Shown: positions 21,564-32,096, counted from the first letter of the stretch. The stretch: DNA of 64,000 bases from Alloascoidea africana (GCA_030581615.1 JAKTTT010000028.1:211377-275376), one strand, 5' to 3'. The notes: generated by a model from the letters alone, not told the origin. Program-made: numbers and translations.

Positions 21564-22601
21564 TTACCGACTGCGTCTACTCTTATCTTCAGATTCTGGC
21601 TCTGCAGAATCAAAAGATACAGATGGACTTGCTTTCTCTTTAAACGCATTAAGAAGGACGTAGTCGACAAGACTTCTTGTTCGTAATGAGGCCTCATTTG
21701 CAGTGGATATCAGTTGATCCAGCTTTTCTGGATCATCACTTAGAGGGCCTTCTGACCAGAATCCGCTAATTTCATTATTATGGTTGCACATGAACGAGAC
21801 AAGGACCTGGCTATCCAATGGAGTCAACCTGGTAGCAGGGTTTGAAACAATATCAATTTGCTTTTTGTTGTAAGCCTGAGGCAGTATAGCTGCTGTGCTG
21901 GTAGTGACAATGTCTAGGCATTCAATAGCAGCATCTACAAGAGCCACAGAGACGGCGTTCATGACGTGTGCTATTGTAGTGAAGAGGTTTTCGGACTGTG
22001 ACATTACAGAAATGTAAATGTCAATACTCGATTTCGAGTACGAGTCGAGGATAATCGATGGCAAAATTGAGTTTTGAACGTGGCTTGAAATCAACCTTTC
22101 CATGCTCGAAGGATGGCCTGGTTTCGAATCTGTTTGTAGCTTATCTTCTCTGTTTGTTGCATAAGGGAGGAGCTTGGTCTCAACGTTAAAAATTGCTTGA
22201 TCTATAAAGACACCTCTTACTGGACGAGGGCCAAAGCTAAGAAACAGAAACCAGATGTTAGTTAAGTTCATGTTTTGCAAAGACATTACAATATCAAAAT
22301 GAGATCTGTTACTCACATTGAGCACGAAACTATCACATCACCAGCTTCCAGATAAGATGATCCATTTGCATTTTTAATCAGCCCAGTTTTCAGATCTAGA
22401 AGCAATTTGGAAAATAATCGTTAGTAGAATACCATAAGAATCTTGCGGGTTGTGTTTTACCAGGGACATACACATTTTGCTAGCATCATTTTCACTAACG
22501 CGCTGCTGAGGAATAGATTCTCCCTCTGTATCGCTTTTCGCAAACTCAAGAGGCACCGCAGTAGGAGGGCCCAATAGCCTTCGTCGATCAATTACGTTCA
22601 T
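21564..22601 (-). CDS. MTR3: Exosome core subunit Mtr3, RNase PH-like (three exons)
   Basis: Minus-strand exons are 22472-22601, 22317-22395 and 21564-22236, giving 293 residues with phases 1 and 2 preserved. Intron 1 has a perfect TACTAAC branch site; intron 2 has AACTAAC. The N-terminus MNVIDRRRLLGP matches the Mtr3 signature, followed by NANGSSYLEAG and FGPRPVRG of the RNase PH fold. Mtr3 is a catalytically inactive ring subunit of the RNA exosome in nucleus and cytoplasm. The final codons are followed by GGTAAGAG, which resembles a donor site, so a further small 3' exon is possible but not required. Confidence 0.9.
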
Positions 22602-23131
22602 TATTGTTTGCGCCCTTGGACTTTAGAAGATGGTTTTTTAATCTTTTTTCCAATGAGCGCTTGAGCATGAGTACGGATTACCCGGATTGCAGTAAGGTGT
22701 CGCTGATGAGATTTTTGACCTTAGAGAAAGAAAGCTCATAAAGATGAGAGAATTGGACGATATAATCGACATATCAATATATTTAGCTATTATTTTGTAG
22801 AATTGTGATTGTTGACTCATTTTTGAAGCTACCCAGTAGAAAGGAATAGCTAGGTGAACGCATTGCTCCTCCAGTACGCTTAATACTCATGAAAGCAATA
22901 TGTTACGTATTTCTTCAATCCCAGAAAACTATTCTGGACAATTAAGTTCCATTTGTACAGTCCTTGTGGCTACTTGTAATAGTATGTTTTATTAAGCGGC
23001 TTCTGTGTGTGAGACTCCGTTCTTGGATCTTCCCAATTTTTCACCACCCCCGAGATTCATCGCCAAAACCTTTTTTGCCCGCTTTTTTTGCCCTTACTAT
23101 CAAGCCCACTCCCAGAACCAACAACTACAGC
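22602..23131. promoter_or_regulatory. Divergent MTR3 / BUD32 intergenic region
   Basis: 530 bases. The frame ahead of BUD32 is open back to 22964, but its first ATG that gives a normal-length kinase is at 23132; the extra 56 residues would be hydrophobic and non-conserved. No other gene or RNA is seen. Confidence 0.45.
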
Positions 23132-23944
23132 ATGCTCGAGGATCTAATAGAAAAAGTTCGGGATCTACTCCCCAACATTCCTCTGGAGATGATTTCACAA
23201 GGGGCGGAGGCGATCGTCTTCACAACCACGACCCATCCTTATCTGCCAACACCTTCCAACTCCGAGAAACGCTACATTGTCAAGTATAGACCCCCAAAGC
23301 CATATCGCCACCCTGTGCTGGATGCTCAACTGACCAAACACAGGACGTTGGCAGAAGCACGCGTACTCCATAAGCTGACAACATTGGGAGTCAGCGTGCC
23401 TGCTCTCATCTCTGTGGATCCTAAGAATGGAATTCTATGGATGGAATATACTATATCAAATACTAAATCTCCAACAGAAGATACAAATAAGGATTTTCCG
23501 GGAGGTATGTTGAAAGGGTATCTCTGGCAACGGGATCAAGAAGGCTCAACAAGCCTGTCTTCGACTGAAGAGGACTTGCTAGTCCAAGTAGGCAAAGAGA
23601 TTGCGAAGCTGCATATAAACGACGTTATCCACGGAGATCTAACGACATCAAACATCCTCCTTAAGCGAACAGGAGATACCTTGGCTCCAGTTCTGATAGA
23701 CTTTGGACTTGTGACCACCTCGGGTCTTCCCGAGGACAAAGCTGTGGACCTCTACGTTCTCGAACGAGCGCTCATTAGCACGCATCCAGTTAATGCAGCC
23801 ATTTACAACGGCTGGATCCTACGTGGCTACGAGCAGAGGCACAATGACGAACGGGGCGGGAGCGAGAAACGCAAAGTGAAGGAGACTTTGAGGAGGTTAG
23901 AGGAGGTGAGACTACGGGGCCGGAAGAGAAGCATGGTTGGTTAA
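23132..23944 (+). CDS. BUD32: EKC/KEOPS complex kinase Bud32 (PRPK family)
   Basis: 270 codons from 23132, close to the usual 261. The fold is a minimal kinase: ISQGAEAIVF replaces the glycine loop, VKYRPPKPYRHP contains the ATP-site lysine, HGDLTTSNILL is the catalytic loop and DFGL the metal site. The Arg/Lys-rich C-terminus is typical of Bud32. The complex makes the t6A modification of tRNA and affects telomeres and transcription. Its stop is 46 bp from the next gene's stop, in convergent orientation. Confidence 0.92.
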   Translation: MLEDLIEKVRDLLPNIPLEMISQGAEAIVFTTTTHPYLPTPSNSEKRYIVKYRPPKPYRHPVLDAQLTKHRTLAEARVLHKLTTLGVSVPALISVDPKNGILWMEYTISNTKSPTEDTNKDFPGGMLKGYLWQRDQEGSTSLSSTEEDLLVQVGKEIAKLHINDVIHGDLTTSNILLKRTGDTLAPVLIDFGLVTTSGLPEDKAVDLYVLERALISTHPVNAAIYNGWILRGYEQRHNDERGGSEKRKVKETLRRLEEVRLRGRKRSMVG

Positions 23945-23990
23945 ATAGTGTGTTGTACAAGTCAAGATGTATATTGTGATAACTCTATCT

Positions 23991-24404
23991 CTATCTGTCT
24001 GTTGGCTTCTGTCTCTGTGGAGTCAGTATCTTGTCCATGTTGTCAAGATATCCAGGTGCAACTTTCCGGCTGACGTCGTTTTGCCACGTTTCGTAGGCGT
24101 TTACCCGTGTGTCTTCGACCGTCTGGATCGACTTTTGTATATACTGGGCCTCCTTAACCCACGCATCAATGTCCTCTCCAGTAACAGCAGGCTGTAGTTG
24201 TGTGTGGGAGAGAGAAGCGTAGCTGAAAGGCAACGTAGTGGCTCTGGGAGGGTTGTAGAAAGGGGAGATAAAGAGAGGAATCTGGGAGAGAATCGGATGG
24301 GACCGTGATCCACCAGTATCTATCACGCATCATACAAAGTGGTTAGAAGAACGGTGTCACATTCATTACCAGGGAAAGAGCTTACGGTGCGTGGAAGAGT
24401 TCAT
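23991..24404 (-). CDS. Small protein of unknown function (two exons)
   Basis: Exon 1 is only 19 nt (24386-24404, MNSSTH) and exon 2 is 23991-24319; the product is 115 residues. The 66-nt intron is GTAAGC..TAG with TTCTAACC, phase 1. The C-terminal half contains DIDAWVKEAQYIQKSIQ, which is probably helical, ahead of a basic tail. I do not recognise the family. The very short first exon and consistent splice signals argue that it is real. It lies between convergent BUD32 and the P-loop protein gene. Confidence 0.6.
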
Positions 24405-24469
24405 GGCGATAACCGTGATGAAGGAGAAGCTAGATTAATGGTGGTGGGTGTAGTGCACATGCTATGAAA

Positions 24470-25699
24470 CTACCGCGAGGACCTCGAAGCCCTGCCAATT
24501 TTCATCTTCAACCGCGCCCCCAGGCTCGAGCCCGAGGTTGAGCCCGTTTCCTCGTCTCCATCCAGCGTACCTCTGCTCTTCAGCTTGGCCTTGCCCTTAG
24601 CCTTGGCCTTGCTTTCCCTCCGCCGCTTCTTTTTATGCTTTTTCCACTCGTCTAGGGGTACCCAGTGCCGCCGCTGCTCTATCATGGTCAAAAGGGCATC
24701 ATCGACTCCCTCATCATCTCTCGTATCCAGAGCTACAAAGCCGTGGCCATATTTCGATGCAAAATTCTCTCCCTGCCGTATCAGCTCCTCGCTGGCCCTG
24801 TGATCGTTTACATGGGTGCACACTATCGTTATCGGGGGTAAAATATCTGTGGACGTAATGCCAACCTCTGAACTGAGAGATTCTCCACTGCTCAGGTTCA
24901 CAAGGTCCTCTAACGGTTCGTCTTTCTCTGACTCGCCTGTTTTTGTTTTCCTGTCAATCTGTTTTGAAACCTCCATTTGCTTTTCCTCTACCAAAATTTT
25001 CGCGCCCAGTCCATTTGTAATCTCCGTATTTGGGTCCGCAGCCGATTCCCACACGCTCTTCACGCCCTGTACCAGACTGTAAACATCGACTTCACCGTGC
25101 TTGTTCTTGTCTTCTTTGAACTCAAGGTATGATGCCCAGGCATCCCTAACCGAAGCGCGCATGTATTGCAATTCGAGCATCACAGAGAAAACTCGTTTGC
25201 CTTGTGTTGCATCATCTCTCGCCAGGGTTGGTATTTGGGACTCTTCTTGATCTGCGCGAACACACGAATAGACAAAAAAATAACCGTCGACATTGGAATC
25301 TAAAGGCCCGAGACCGCTAGCGATTAGAAGTGGCACGGCGCTTATGTCAGATACAGGCCCACTGATCAAACCTTTCGTAAGATCTGTGTTCAGGGAGCGT
25401 GATAAAAAGGGAACCACATTATCTGGGCTGAACGGAACGGTATCGATCAGCTCGACCTGATAAACGTCTCCATTTTGTACTGCTTCATACTCCTCCTGCC
25501 GCCGCTGTATCGGAACTCGGCCCCATCGTTCAAAGTCCACAACGTAGTCAAACAGCGATGAGCTTGACTGGAAGGTTGGGTAGTGCGTCTCCAGAAAACA
25601 GCCTGTTGAGAGCTTGTACACAAATGCGGACTTGCCAGCCTTCGGAGCTCCCATGAGCACGAACCGGTAGGGACTGCCCTTGGTGCGCAAAGAGCTCAT
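24470..25699 (-). CDS. Divergent Ras-like P-loop protein with degenerate GTPase motifs
   Basis: 409 codons from the ATG at 25699; an upstream in-frame ATG at 25804 would add 35 residues. The P-loop GAPKAGKSAF near residue 14 is intact, followed by the hydrophobic strands of a small GTPase. The switch II position reads IDTVPFSP, so the DxxG glycine is missing. The NKxD position reads THVND and the SAK position LDTRDD. The middle (residues 200-275) is acidic and low-complexity, and the C-terminus is strongly basic (KKHKKKRRRESKAKAK). There is no CAAX box. The nucleotide-binding fold is likely; GTPase activity is doubtful. No named orthologue is recognised. Confidence 0.65.
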   Translation of the reverse strand: MSSLRTKGSPYRFVLMGAPKAGKSAFVYKLSTGCFLETHYPTFQSSSSLFDYVVDFERWGRVPIQRRQEEYEAVQNGDVYQVELIDTVPFSPDNVVPFLSRSLNTDLTKGLISGPVSDISAVPLLIASGLGPLDSNVDGYFFVYSCVRADQEESQIPTLARDDATQGKRVFSVMLELQYMRASVRDAWASYLEFKEDKNKHGEVDVYSLVQGVKSVWESAADPNTEITNGLGAKILVEEKQMEVSKQIDRKTKTGESEKDEPLEDLVNLSSGESLSSEVGITSTDILPPITIVCTHVNDHRASEELIRQGENFASKYGHGFVALDTRDDEGVDDALLTMIEQRRHWVPLDEWKKHKKKRRRESKAKAKGKAKLKSRGTLDGDEETGSTSGSSLGARLKMKIGRASRSSR

Positions 25700-25860
25700 T
25701 GGTCTCGTCTCTCTCCTGTCGGATGATTGTTCTGAAGCCCACGGATCGATCCAGCGGTGGAGAAATGGGTGGGTGGTAGAAATGCCGGCACCATGCCATG
25801 CCATACAAAATAATAGGATGATTTGGCTTAGGTCCGCCTACTTTCCACCATCTTGGCGAA

Positions 25861-28584
25861 TTATTGCAAATTTGGGCCAATTTTGATGATCGCTCCCGCG
25901 CCATTAGAAACCGTCCCGGATCGAGTGCTGTTTGGGAATACCCCATAGGGGCTTTCAACCTCTCGCGGCTGTTGCTGTTGTTGTAGTAGTAGTTGTTGTT
26001 GCTGGTGCTGCAATAGAAGCTGCGCTGAGACATTTGAAACACGGTTCATCATAGGGCCCACGATCCCCGATGAAAGAGAAACCTGATCCTGATCCTTTTC
26101 GAAAAACGAAAGCTCATCGGATTGGGTTGTGGATATTGTGGAAGGCGAGCTCATGTTTAGGGCGCTTCTCGCCGCGGGCATCATTATGGGCATTGCGAGC
26201 ATCTTGGACTTTAGGGCTAGCGATGATCCGTTTCCATCGCTGGTTCTATTGGATTGGCTACTGGTGAGGATCGAATGTGGAGAGTAAGATGACGAGTAAG
26301 AGTAGGAATTCGTTATGGATGGTTTTCTTGGTCTCGCCAGTCCTCCCAGTTCCACTGTGTTCATTGAACTGGTAGACATTTTCTTCCGCGGCGATCTCGT
26401 GTAGCTTCCATGCTGTTTGGTCCATTGTTGCTGCTGTTTTAGCATTTGACTACTAGACTTACTCTTGATATGCTTTTGTTTACTCTTATTGCTCTTTTTC
26501 TTGACCCCAGACCCATAATTGTAGTCTCCTTTTTGTAGCATCATCATTCTTGCATATGTCATTTGGTCTATACCTTCAGGTATCCCCTGTCCCAAGTGAA
26601 CTGCAGCAGGCGATGGAGTTGATACTGAAAGTACACCGAGGCTCTCGTTTGACCCTTGGCCTGGATCTGGATCCTCCAGATATATCGCGGAACTGATAGA
26701 TTCGCTGAGAGTACTTGAAAACGACCGGTTTCGAAAATCAGCGCTAAGCCGGCCTGATATGCTTTTCCGATTCTGATGTAGCCTATACTGCTCTTCCTGT
26801 TCCAACTCTCGTTCCCGCTCCTGTCTTTCCATCTTCTCCTCGTGTTCAAGTACCTGCCCTAGATACTCTGCTCTGGATAATGCATTTGGCAGTTCTGTCA
26901 GCATTTTCAAGTCTGCAAACCACTCTTTCATCATCTCGTAGCTGTCTGTCCTAAACGCCCATGTATGGCCCTTGCCTTTGGCCCTCCCACCAGCGTCTCT
27001 TCTCTTTGCAACAACGACAAATTTCGTGGCATACTTGAATGGATCTTTCCGGTGTCTCATTCCAGCGTTTGCAACGGGATCGTCCGTCCCTACAAGCTTG
27101 CACTGGTCCACAAGTAGTGACATCGTCGGCATGGTAGTTTCTCGTCGCCAATCGCTTGACTTGAACTCATGGAGAAATGTTGGCGTCAGAATATACCATC
27201 CGCGGCTATAGCTTTTCAAGAACTTGCTTTTCCGATCAAGCCAGCCATTCTTCAGTTCGATGGCAACCGGGTCATTCATGTTATCGTAGTAAATGTCTTC
27301 TGTCTTACGCGGTGTCAAGTTTGGATCAATAAAAGAAGAGTCTCTTGATACGAACGCATCCCACTCAAATTCCAAGTCTTTTGTCAGAAACCCAGAATCA
27401 ATCTTGCTCGACAGAAGATCTATTGTAGCCATTGAGTGTGTGCGCATAAGTAGTGAGAAAGTGCTCAAAGCCATTTGTAACTCATTAACGACCACCTTCT
27501 CAAGCTCTTTGCCTGAGCCCTGGAGATTCAGAAATGCTTCCTGAAGATAGTTCTCCTCAATTATCTGCCGCCGTATCTGTCTATCCACCACCACTTTTAC
27601 TAAGTATGGGTCCTGTCTGCCAGAAAGCGCTTCGGGCGTTCTCTTTGCAATATCGAGGTACTGTGCATAACAAGACAAGTTCTTTCTCGTTATTTCAATC
27701 TCTTTCGCCACTGTATTTTTAAAATCCGAGGCCAGACTCTGGATCTCTTTTATCTTTACCGCGAGATCTCGCTTCAGGTCCTCTAGCCGAGGAATCACGT
27801 TTTTGTTCAGCTGCTTGGCTATTGTTTTGGCGTTGCTGGATGCTGTCTTGTGGAAAATGAGCATCTGTGCAGGCAAGTCCTGAATCGAGCCCTCGCCAAA
27901 GGGGACAAAGAATTGCTGCTTCTGAGAAAGATCTATGCCATCATCTATAGACCCCGACGTGATTCCCGTGCCCCCGTCTTCCAGAGTGGCCATTGTGCCA
28001 GAAGTGAAGAATGGGAAACATACTGCGTGTCCGAGCCGGTCGTGCTGCCGGTATACCTCTTCGTTTACCAAGGCGACTTCTTTCAGATACTGTATCAGAG
28101 CCCGAATTATAGCCATCCAAGCATTGAAACGGGCGGCGAGCACCTCGGTTGGGTTTGCATTCACTGGAAGTGGTGTCCACAGTGGAGAACTCATTTTGGA
28201 TTTCATAGTGTCGTCTTCGTGGAGGAGTTTTGACCTGTCCGTTTCCATTTCACCGGCATTCACGCCAAAGCTTTCACGAGATTTGGATGTGTTTGCACGA
28301 TGGCGGCTCTGGTGAAGTCCTTGCATGGGCTCTGATGTTGATGTTGATATTGAAACAGACGTCCGGTTCGACGGTTTGCCCTCGGTATGGCGACGACGAC
28401 GCCGCCGAGGCCGCTGTGTACCGTCTGACAGAGAGGTTGGATTTGAAGATGCACTTTGAGCAGCGAGAATGGGCTTCAGGTTAAGGCTTTGTACATGTTT
28501 GTGGTGGGCAGGTACTGTCTGGCTCTGACTTTGTTGTAGGATTAAAGAAGAGTCCAGGGAGCGCCGTGTCTGGTGTCCGTTCAT
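25861..28584 (-). CDS. SLM1: PI(4,5)P2-binding TORC2 effector, Slm1/Slm2 type
   Basis: 907 codons. After a disordered N-terminus, residues 150-410 form the helical F-BAR-like region (NAWMAIIRALIQYLKE, then AKQLNKNVIPRLEDLKRDLA). A PH domain at about residues 440-575 starts LKNGWLDRKSKFLKSYSRGW and includes WAFRTDSYEMMKEWFADL. The rest is Ser/Gln-rich. Slm proteins bind PI(4,5)P2, sit in eisosomes at the plasma membrane and carry TORC2 to its substrate Ypk1. The long Gln-rich tail makes this protein larger than Saccharomyces Slm1 (686 residues). I did not find a clear calcineurin PxIxIT site at the extreme C-terminus. Confidence 0.9.
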   Translation of the reverse strand: MNGHQTRRSLDSSLILQQSQSQTVPAHHKHVQSLNLKPILAAQSASSNPTSLSDGTQRPRRRRRRHTEGKPSNRTSVSISTSTSEPMQGLHQSRHRANTSKSRESFGVNAGEMETDRSKLLHEDDTMKSKMSSPLWTPLPVNANPTEVLAARFNAWMAIIRALIQYLKEVALVNEEVYRQHDRLGHAVCFPFFTSGTMATLEDGGTGITSGSIDDGIDLSQKQQFFVPFGEGSIQDLPAQMLIFHKTASSNAKTIAKQLNKNVIPRLEDLKRDLAVKIKEIQSLASDFKNTVAKEIEITRKNLSCYAQYLDIAKRTPEALSGRQDPYLVKVVVDRQIRRQIIEENYLQEAFLNLQGSGKELEKVVVNELQMALSTFSLLMRTHSMATIDLLSSKIDSGFLTKDLEFEWDAFVSRDSSFIDPNLTPRKTEDIYYDNMNDPVAIELKNGWLDRKSKFLKSYSRGWYILTPTFLHEFKSSDWRRETTMPTMSLLVDQCKLVGTDDPVANAGMRHRKDPFKYATKFVVVAKRRDAGGRAKGKGHTWAFRTDSYEMMKEWFADLKMLTELPNALSRAEYLGQVLEHEEKMERQERERELEQEEQYRLHQNRKSISGRLSADFRNRSFSSTLSESISSAIYLEDPDPGQGSNESLGVLSVSTPSPAAVHLGQGIPEGIDQMTYARMMMLQKGDYNYGSGVKKKSNKSKQKHIKSKSSSQMLKQQQQWTKQHGSYTRSPRKKMSTSSMNTVELGGLARPRKPSITNSYSYSSSYSPHSILTSSQSNRTSDGNGSSLALKSKMLAMPIMMPAARSALNMSSPSTISTTQSDELSFFEKDQDQVSLSSGIVGPMMNRVSNVSAQLLLQHQQQQLLLQQQQQPREVESPYGVFPNSTRSGTVSNGAGAIIKIGPNLQ

Positions 28585-29465
28585 ATATGGGTAAATGTCC
28601 TGTGGGAACAGAAAGACGAGAAGAGAAGAAAAGAGAAGCTAAAATAAAAACAATGTAATGGATGGGTCTTCTGGTATGGTATGTCTTGGTGGCTATATCA
28701 AATCAAGGCGAGACGAAACACGGATACATTAGGCACTATTACATATGGGACATCTCGGTCTCAGATTCGTCTGTTTGTATCTGTGAAGCTTCGCATGGGC
28801 TTGCCTGTGGCTAGGACAAACGGAATATCCAGGTCAAACAAATGGATAAATAAATGAAAAGAGAGAACGTGCTTTCGAGATTGGTGCCCAGAAGTTTCTG
28901 ATAACAAGAATTGGAGATTCCATGCCATGTCGGCCGGCCGATTCGTGATATTGGAGTAAAGGCGCATTGGACACCGAGTCTTGGAGAATTCTGGACTTTC
29001 TTTCGGTTCTGTTCTCTAACAATTTATGTATTTGCTTGAGTCATACTTGATAGCGTAAGGAAAGAAGAAGAAGAAAAAATAACACAACTGTATACAAACT
29101 TATATCCTATATCATTAGTCAATATCAAACTCCAAAAATGTTACAAAAAAAAAGAAAAAAAAAACTCAATCTCTAAATGTTTCACCAACGAATCTTTAAC
29201 CAGTGGAAAAATATAAAAACCGTTGTGGACAACTGAAACCAATACAACCAAATCTATACAATACCAATCGCTCAAAACATGCCTAACAGAAACACATCCC
29301 GTTGATCGTTTAAAATTTTTGTTCATGCCAGTTGTTGTCGTATTCATGATCTACCCCAGAATCTCTTGGTTTATCGCTTTTTTCATTTCAACAAGAGTTA
29401 GCAGTTGTTGAGTGCCAACTTATCGATATTTCTTCGGAAGCATCAATGCCGTGTAATTGATTGTT
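28585..29465. other. SLM1 upstream region, no other gene
   Basis: 880 bases between the SLM1 start and the AUR1 stop, both on the minus strand. It should contain the SLM1 promoter and the AUR1 3' end. Frames are under 70 codons and unremarkable. Confidence 0.45.
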
Positions 29466-30833
29466 TCAACTGAACCTTGATGATGAAGGGTCTTTAGGCG
29501 ATAGGGGCATTTGCGCAGGATTAAATGAAAAGTTACTTGTTGCAGATTCTACATAATCGTCAAGAACCGGAGAACTCGTTGTGCTTGATGCTCGGGAAAC
29601 AGGTCTCTCCTCAAATATAGACGAGAATGACGATATGGAGGTGCTTGTGCTCGGGGAATATATCGTTCCGTCATAAGGATGAGGATCAAATGGGCCACCT
29701 GCAGGACCTCCGGCTGAAATTGATAACGGTGGCAGCATCTCAAACTCATAGTCTCTCATAAAGCCCAAGGAATTCTTAGAGAAAGGCCCACTTGACGAGG
29801 ACTCGATTTCAATCGCCTCATAGGACCATCTGCAAAAACACTCTGAAAACACTCTCGGCAAAAAGGTGTATTTTGTAAAGTAGAAAACGGCAAACGAAAG
29901 CGTGGCACCACCTGTCAAATCGATAAAGTAGTGATGTGTCAGGTACATTGTGCTCCACCAGATCCACAAGACATAAGCTGTTGCGAAAGGGGCCAGTCTC
30001 GGAAAAGTGTGCGAGAGGAACAATGCCTCCATAACAGCACAGCCCGAGTGTAACGATGGGAACGCTCCAAAAACCATTGGCGAAGCGCCAAACGTGCTCG
30101 TGTACATGTTTAATCCCAATATACTGTCGATTCGAGCAAGTCCACCCGGAGAACCCGGCATGGAGTAGTTTGCAGGGGCCAAGCCGTGGAGGTTCTTGTA
30201 CCAAGGAGGAGAGGCCGGGAAGAAGATCTGCGTCAAAACGCCAAACAAGTTCATATATCCAAATGCAAAGGCATATGCTCTTAGCGTCTTGGGAGGAGCA
30301 AACAGGAAAAGAGCAATTGCGAGGACAAAAGGTGCACCAAAATGCACTAGTCCATAGGGGATCCACGCCAAAACGTCCAACACGGGGGAGGTGTACGAGG
30401 CTAAGACATTGCTCAGATTGCCACCATACAGAATAGTCTCCATTGCAGGCAGTACCCGAACATGGATGTTGGGTCTCCATGAAGCTGGGATGAACTGGCA
30501 CGAGTAAAACAAGATCAGCCAGGTGAAAATAGGCATGGCCGGGAAGAAGAATTGAGACGTGATGGGAAGCAGCAATGCAAGCGTCAAAAGGCCTGCGAGG
30601 ATGATCCGGACGAAAAGCGGTGGGTTCTCAATTATGATAAACGAAAAGAGAAGACAACCTCCTTGCAAAACGTATTGCAAGTCCATGGCGACAAACTGGT
30701 GGGATTGGACCTTTTGGATAGATTTGCGGATGCTAAAAGACGTCTCCAAGTCCGCGATCGTCGAACCCGGCGGTTTCTCTGAAATAAACCGTAGCTGGAA
30801 CCATTTCCCTAAGGAAGTGTCTTGAAGCTTCAT
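29466..30833 (-). CDS. AUR1: Inositol phosphorylceramide synthase catalytic subunit
   Basis: 455 codons from the ATG at 30833; the frame upstream of it opens only with TTG. Multiple membrane helices are present. The lipid-phosphatase-like motifs are intact: ASPPWY, FPSLHSGCAVMEALF and YLTHHYFIDLTGG, which carry the catalytic His and Asp residues. The C-terminal 110 residues are cytosolic and Ser/Pro-rich. Aur1 transfers phosphoinositol from PI to ceramide in the Golgi, and it is the target of aureobasidin A. Confidence 0.95.
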   Translation of the reverse strand: MKLQDTSLGKWFQLRFISEKPPGSTIADLETSFSIRKSIQKVQSHQFVAMDLQYVLQGGCLLFSFIIIENPPLFVRIILAGLLTLALLLPITSQFFFPAMPIFTWLILFYSCQFIPASWRPNIHVRVLPAMETILYGGNLSNVLASYTSPVLDVLAWIPYGLVHFGAPFVLAIALFLFAPPKTLRAYAFAFGYMNLFGVLTQIFFPASPPWYKNLHGLAPANYSMPGSPGGLARIDSILGLNMYTSTFGASPMVFGAFPSLHSGCAVMEALFLSHTFPRLAPFATAYVLWIWWSTMYLTHHYFIDLTGGATLSFAVFYFTKYTFLPRVFSECFCRWSYEAIEIESSSSGPFSKNSLGFMRDYEFEMLPPLSISAGGPAGGPFDPHPYDGTIYSPSTSTSISSFSSIFEERPVSRASSTTSSPVLDDYVESATSNFSFNPAQMPLSPKDPSSSRFS

Positions 30834-31228
30834 GGTGCCAATTACAATTAGAGAGTCGTTAAACGAGTGCAAGGATCTAAGAGGAATGAGAAAAAGGAAA
30901 GAATCCGAACCTTATGGTTTCGTCATCTGGTATGTGCTATCTCGGTTACCCGGATGAAAGGGAAGAGAACTCCGAAAATCCAGTCTTTTTACACTTTTAC
31001 GGATATGAAAAGACATGTGAGATCTTCTGTGAGAAAAAGGCACAGTGTCAAGCAATTTGTAACTAGCTCTGTTTTGCTGTTTTACATATAATATAACGGT
31101 AACAGAACAAAAGAAACACGTCATGTCTTCAATGTACACGGAAGTCAATACATTCTTGAATGCCAACTTCCGTGCACGTATTTATTTGAATTATTAACTT
31201 TCCACACAAAATCTCAATCCATCTAAAT
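30834..31228. promoter_or_regulatory. AUR1 promoter / RPL14 3' end with an imperfect hairpin
   Basis: About 395 bases. An inverted repeat pairs 31134-31145 with 31166-31177 (11 of 12 positions), and its loop contains a second short palindrome CATTC..GAATG. It lies 300 bp upstream of AUR1 and 50 bp past the RPL14 stop, so it could serve either gene. No ORF of interest. Confidence 0.45.
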
Positions 31229-31948
31229 CTAAGCCTTGGCCAATGCCTTCTTGACGGCATACCTCTTCTGCTTCTTCAGAACCATAACCTGGAATCTCTC
31301 AAAGTCAGTAAGCTGGCTTCTTCGCTCACGCTGAGCAATCTTCTTGGCCCATGAGGAGGCAGCCCACTTGTCAGAAACACCTGCTGCAGTCCATTTCTTG
31401 CTGATGACTGAGGAGCGGGCACCACGGGGAAGGTGGGGGATAACCAAAGGTGTGAGGACGACATGGGCCAAAGCGGCAGCCTGGCGTGGGACATCCGTGG
31501 TAGGACCATCAATCAAGACCTAATCGGAAAAAAAAATGTTAGCCACGAGCATCTTTATTGGAAACTAAAATCGTTATCAAAACATGGAGACCAAGAGGTT
31601 TCGAGGAGAATCGGTTAAGATCTGTTGAACATTCTTCATAAAAATCGCTCTAAAAGCATTCATCAAAAATACAAAGCTGTTGAATGCTATTCAAAGTGTT
31701 GACATTGCCATAATTTTTATTGTCCAAAAAACAGCAACAGTCTCAAAGTATTGTAATTCTCCTCTGAACCTCTCTCTGTTGGAGTGTCTAATCATGTTAC
31801 TTGATTCTGAAAAACTTACTCTCTTGTGGTCAATGATTTCAACAATGGTTGCCAACTTTCCCGAATCAGCACCCTTCTTGATAAGAACAACACGTCCGAC
31901 TTCAACAAGTCTCCAGTTGGCTGTTTTAACTGAGGTAACGGCAGACAT
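31229..31948 (-). CDS. RPL14: 60S ribosomal protein eL14 (two exons)
   Basis: Exon 1 is 31820-31948 and exon 2 is 31229-31519, giving 139 residues, the usual length. The 300-nt intron is GTAAGT..TAG with GGCTAACAT about 20 nt before its end, phase 0, joining DHKR to [13 protein letters not shown]. The body ends in a basic tail [15 protein letters not shown]. The intron was inspected for C/D or H/ACA snoRNA signals, and none was convincing. CCCTAA-type motifs and a CACGTG lie upstream. Confidence 0.95.
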
Positions 31949-32096
31949 TTCTTATAGTATCAAAAAGTTGGTTTTTTGTTGCAGTTTGTCGTTGATGCTG
32001 ATGCTTTTTGGTTGTGAAGTTGACGGCGTTCTGGTGTTGAAAGTGTGAGTGCTTGGTGTGTTTGGGTGTCCCACGGGTTTCCCAATAGGGAACATA

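Noticed and set aside
22964-23131. N-terminal extension of BUD32
   Set aside because: The extra 56 residues are not typical of the family, and the downstream ATG gives the normal length.
31520-31819. Possible snoRNA in the RPL14 intron
   Set aside because: A few TGATGA-like and CTGA-like words occur, but no paired C/D boxes with terminal stems and no H/ACA structure was convincing.
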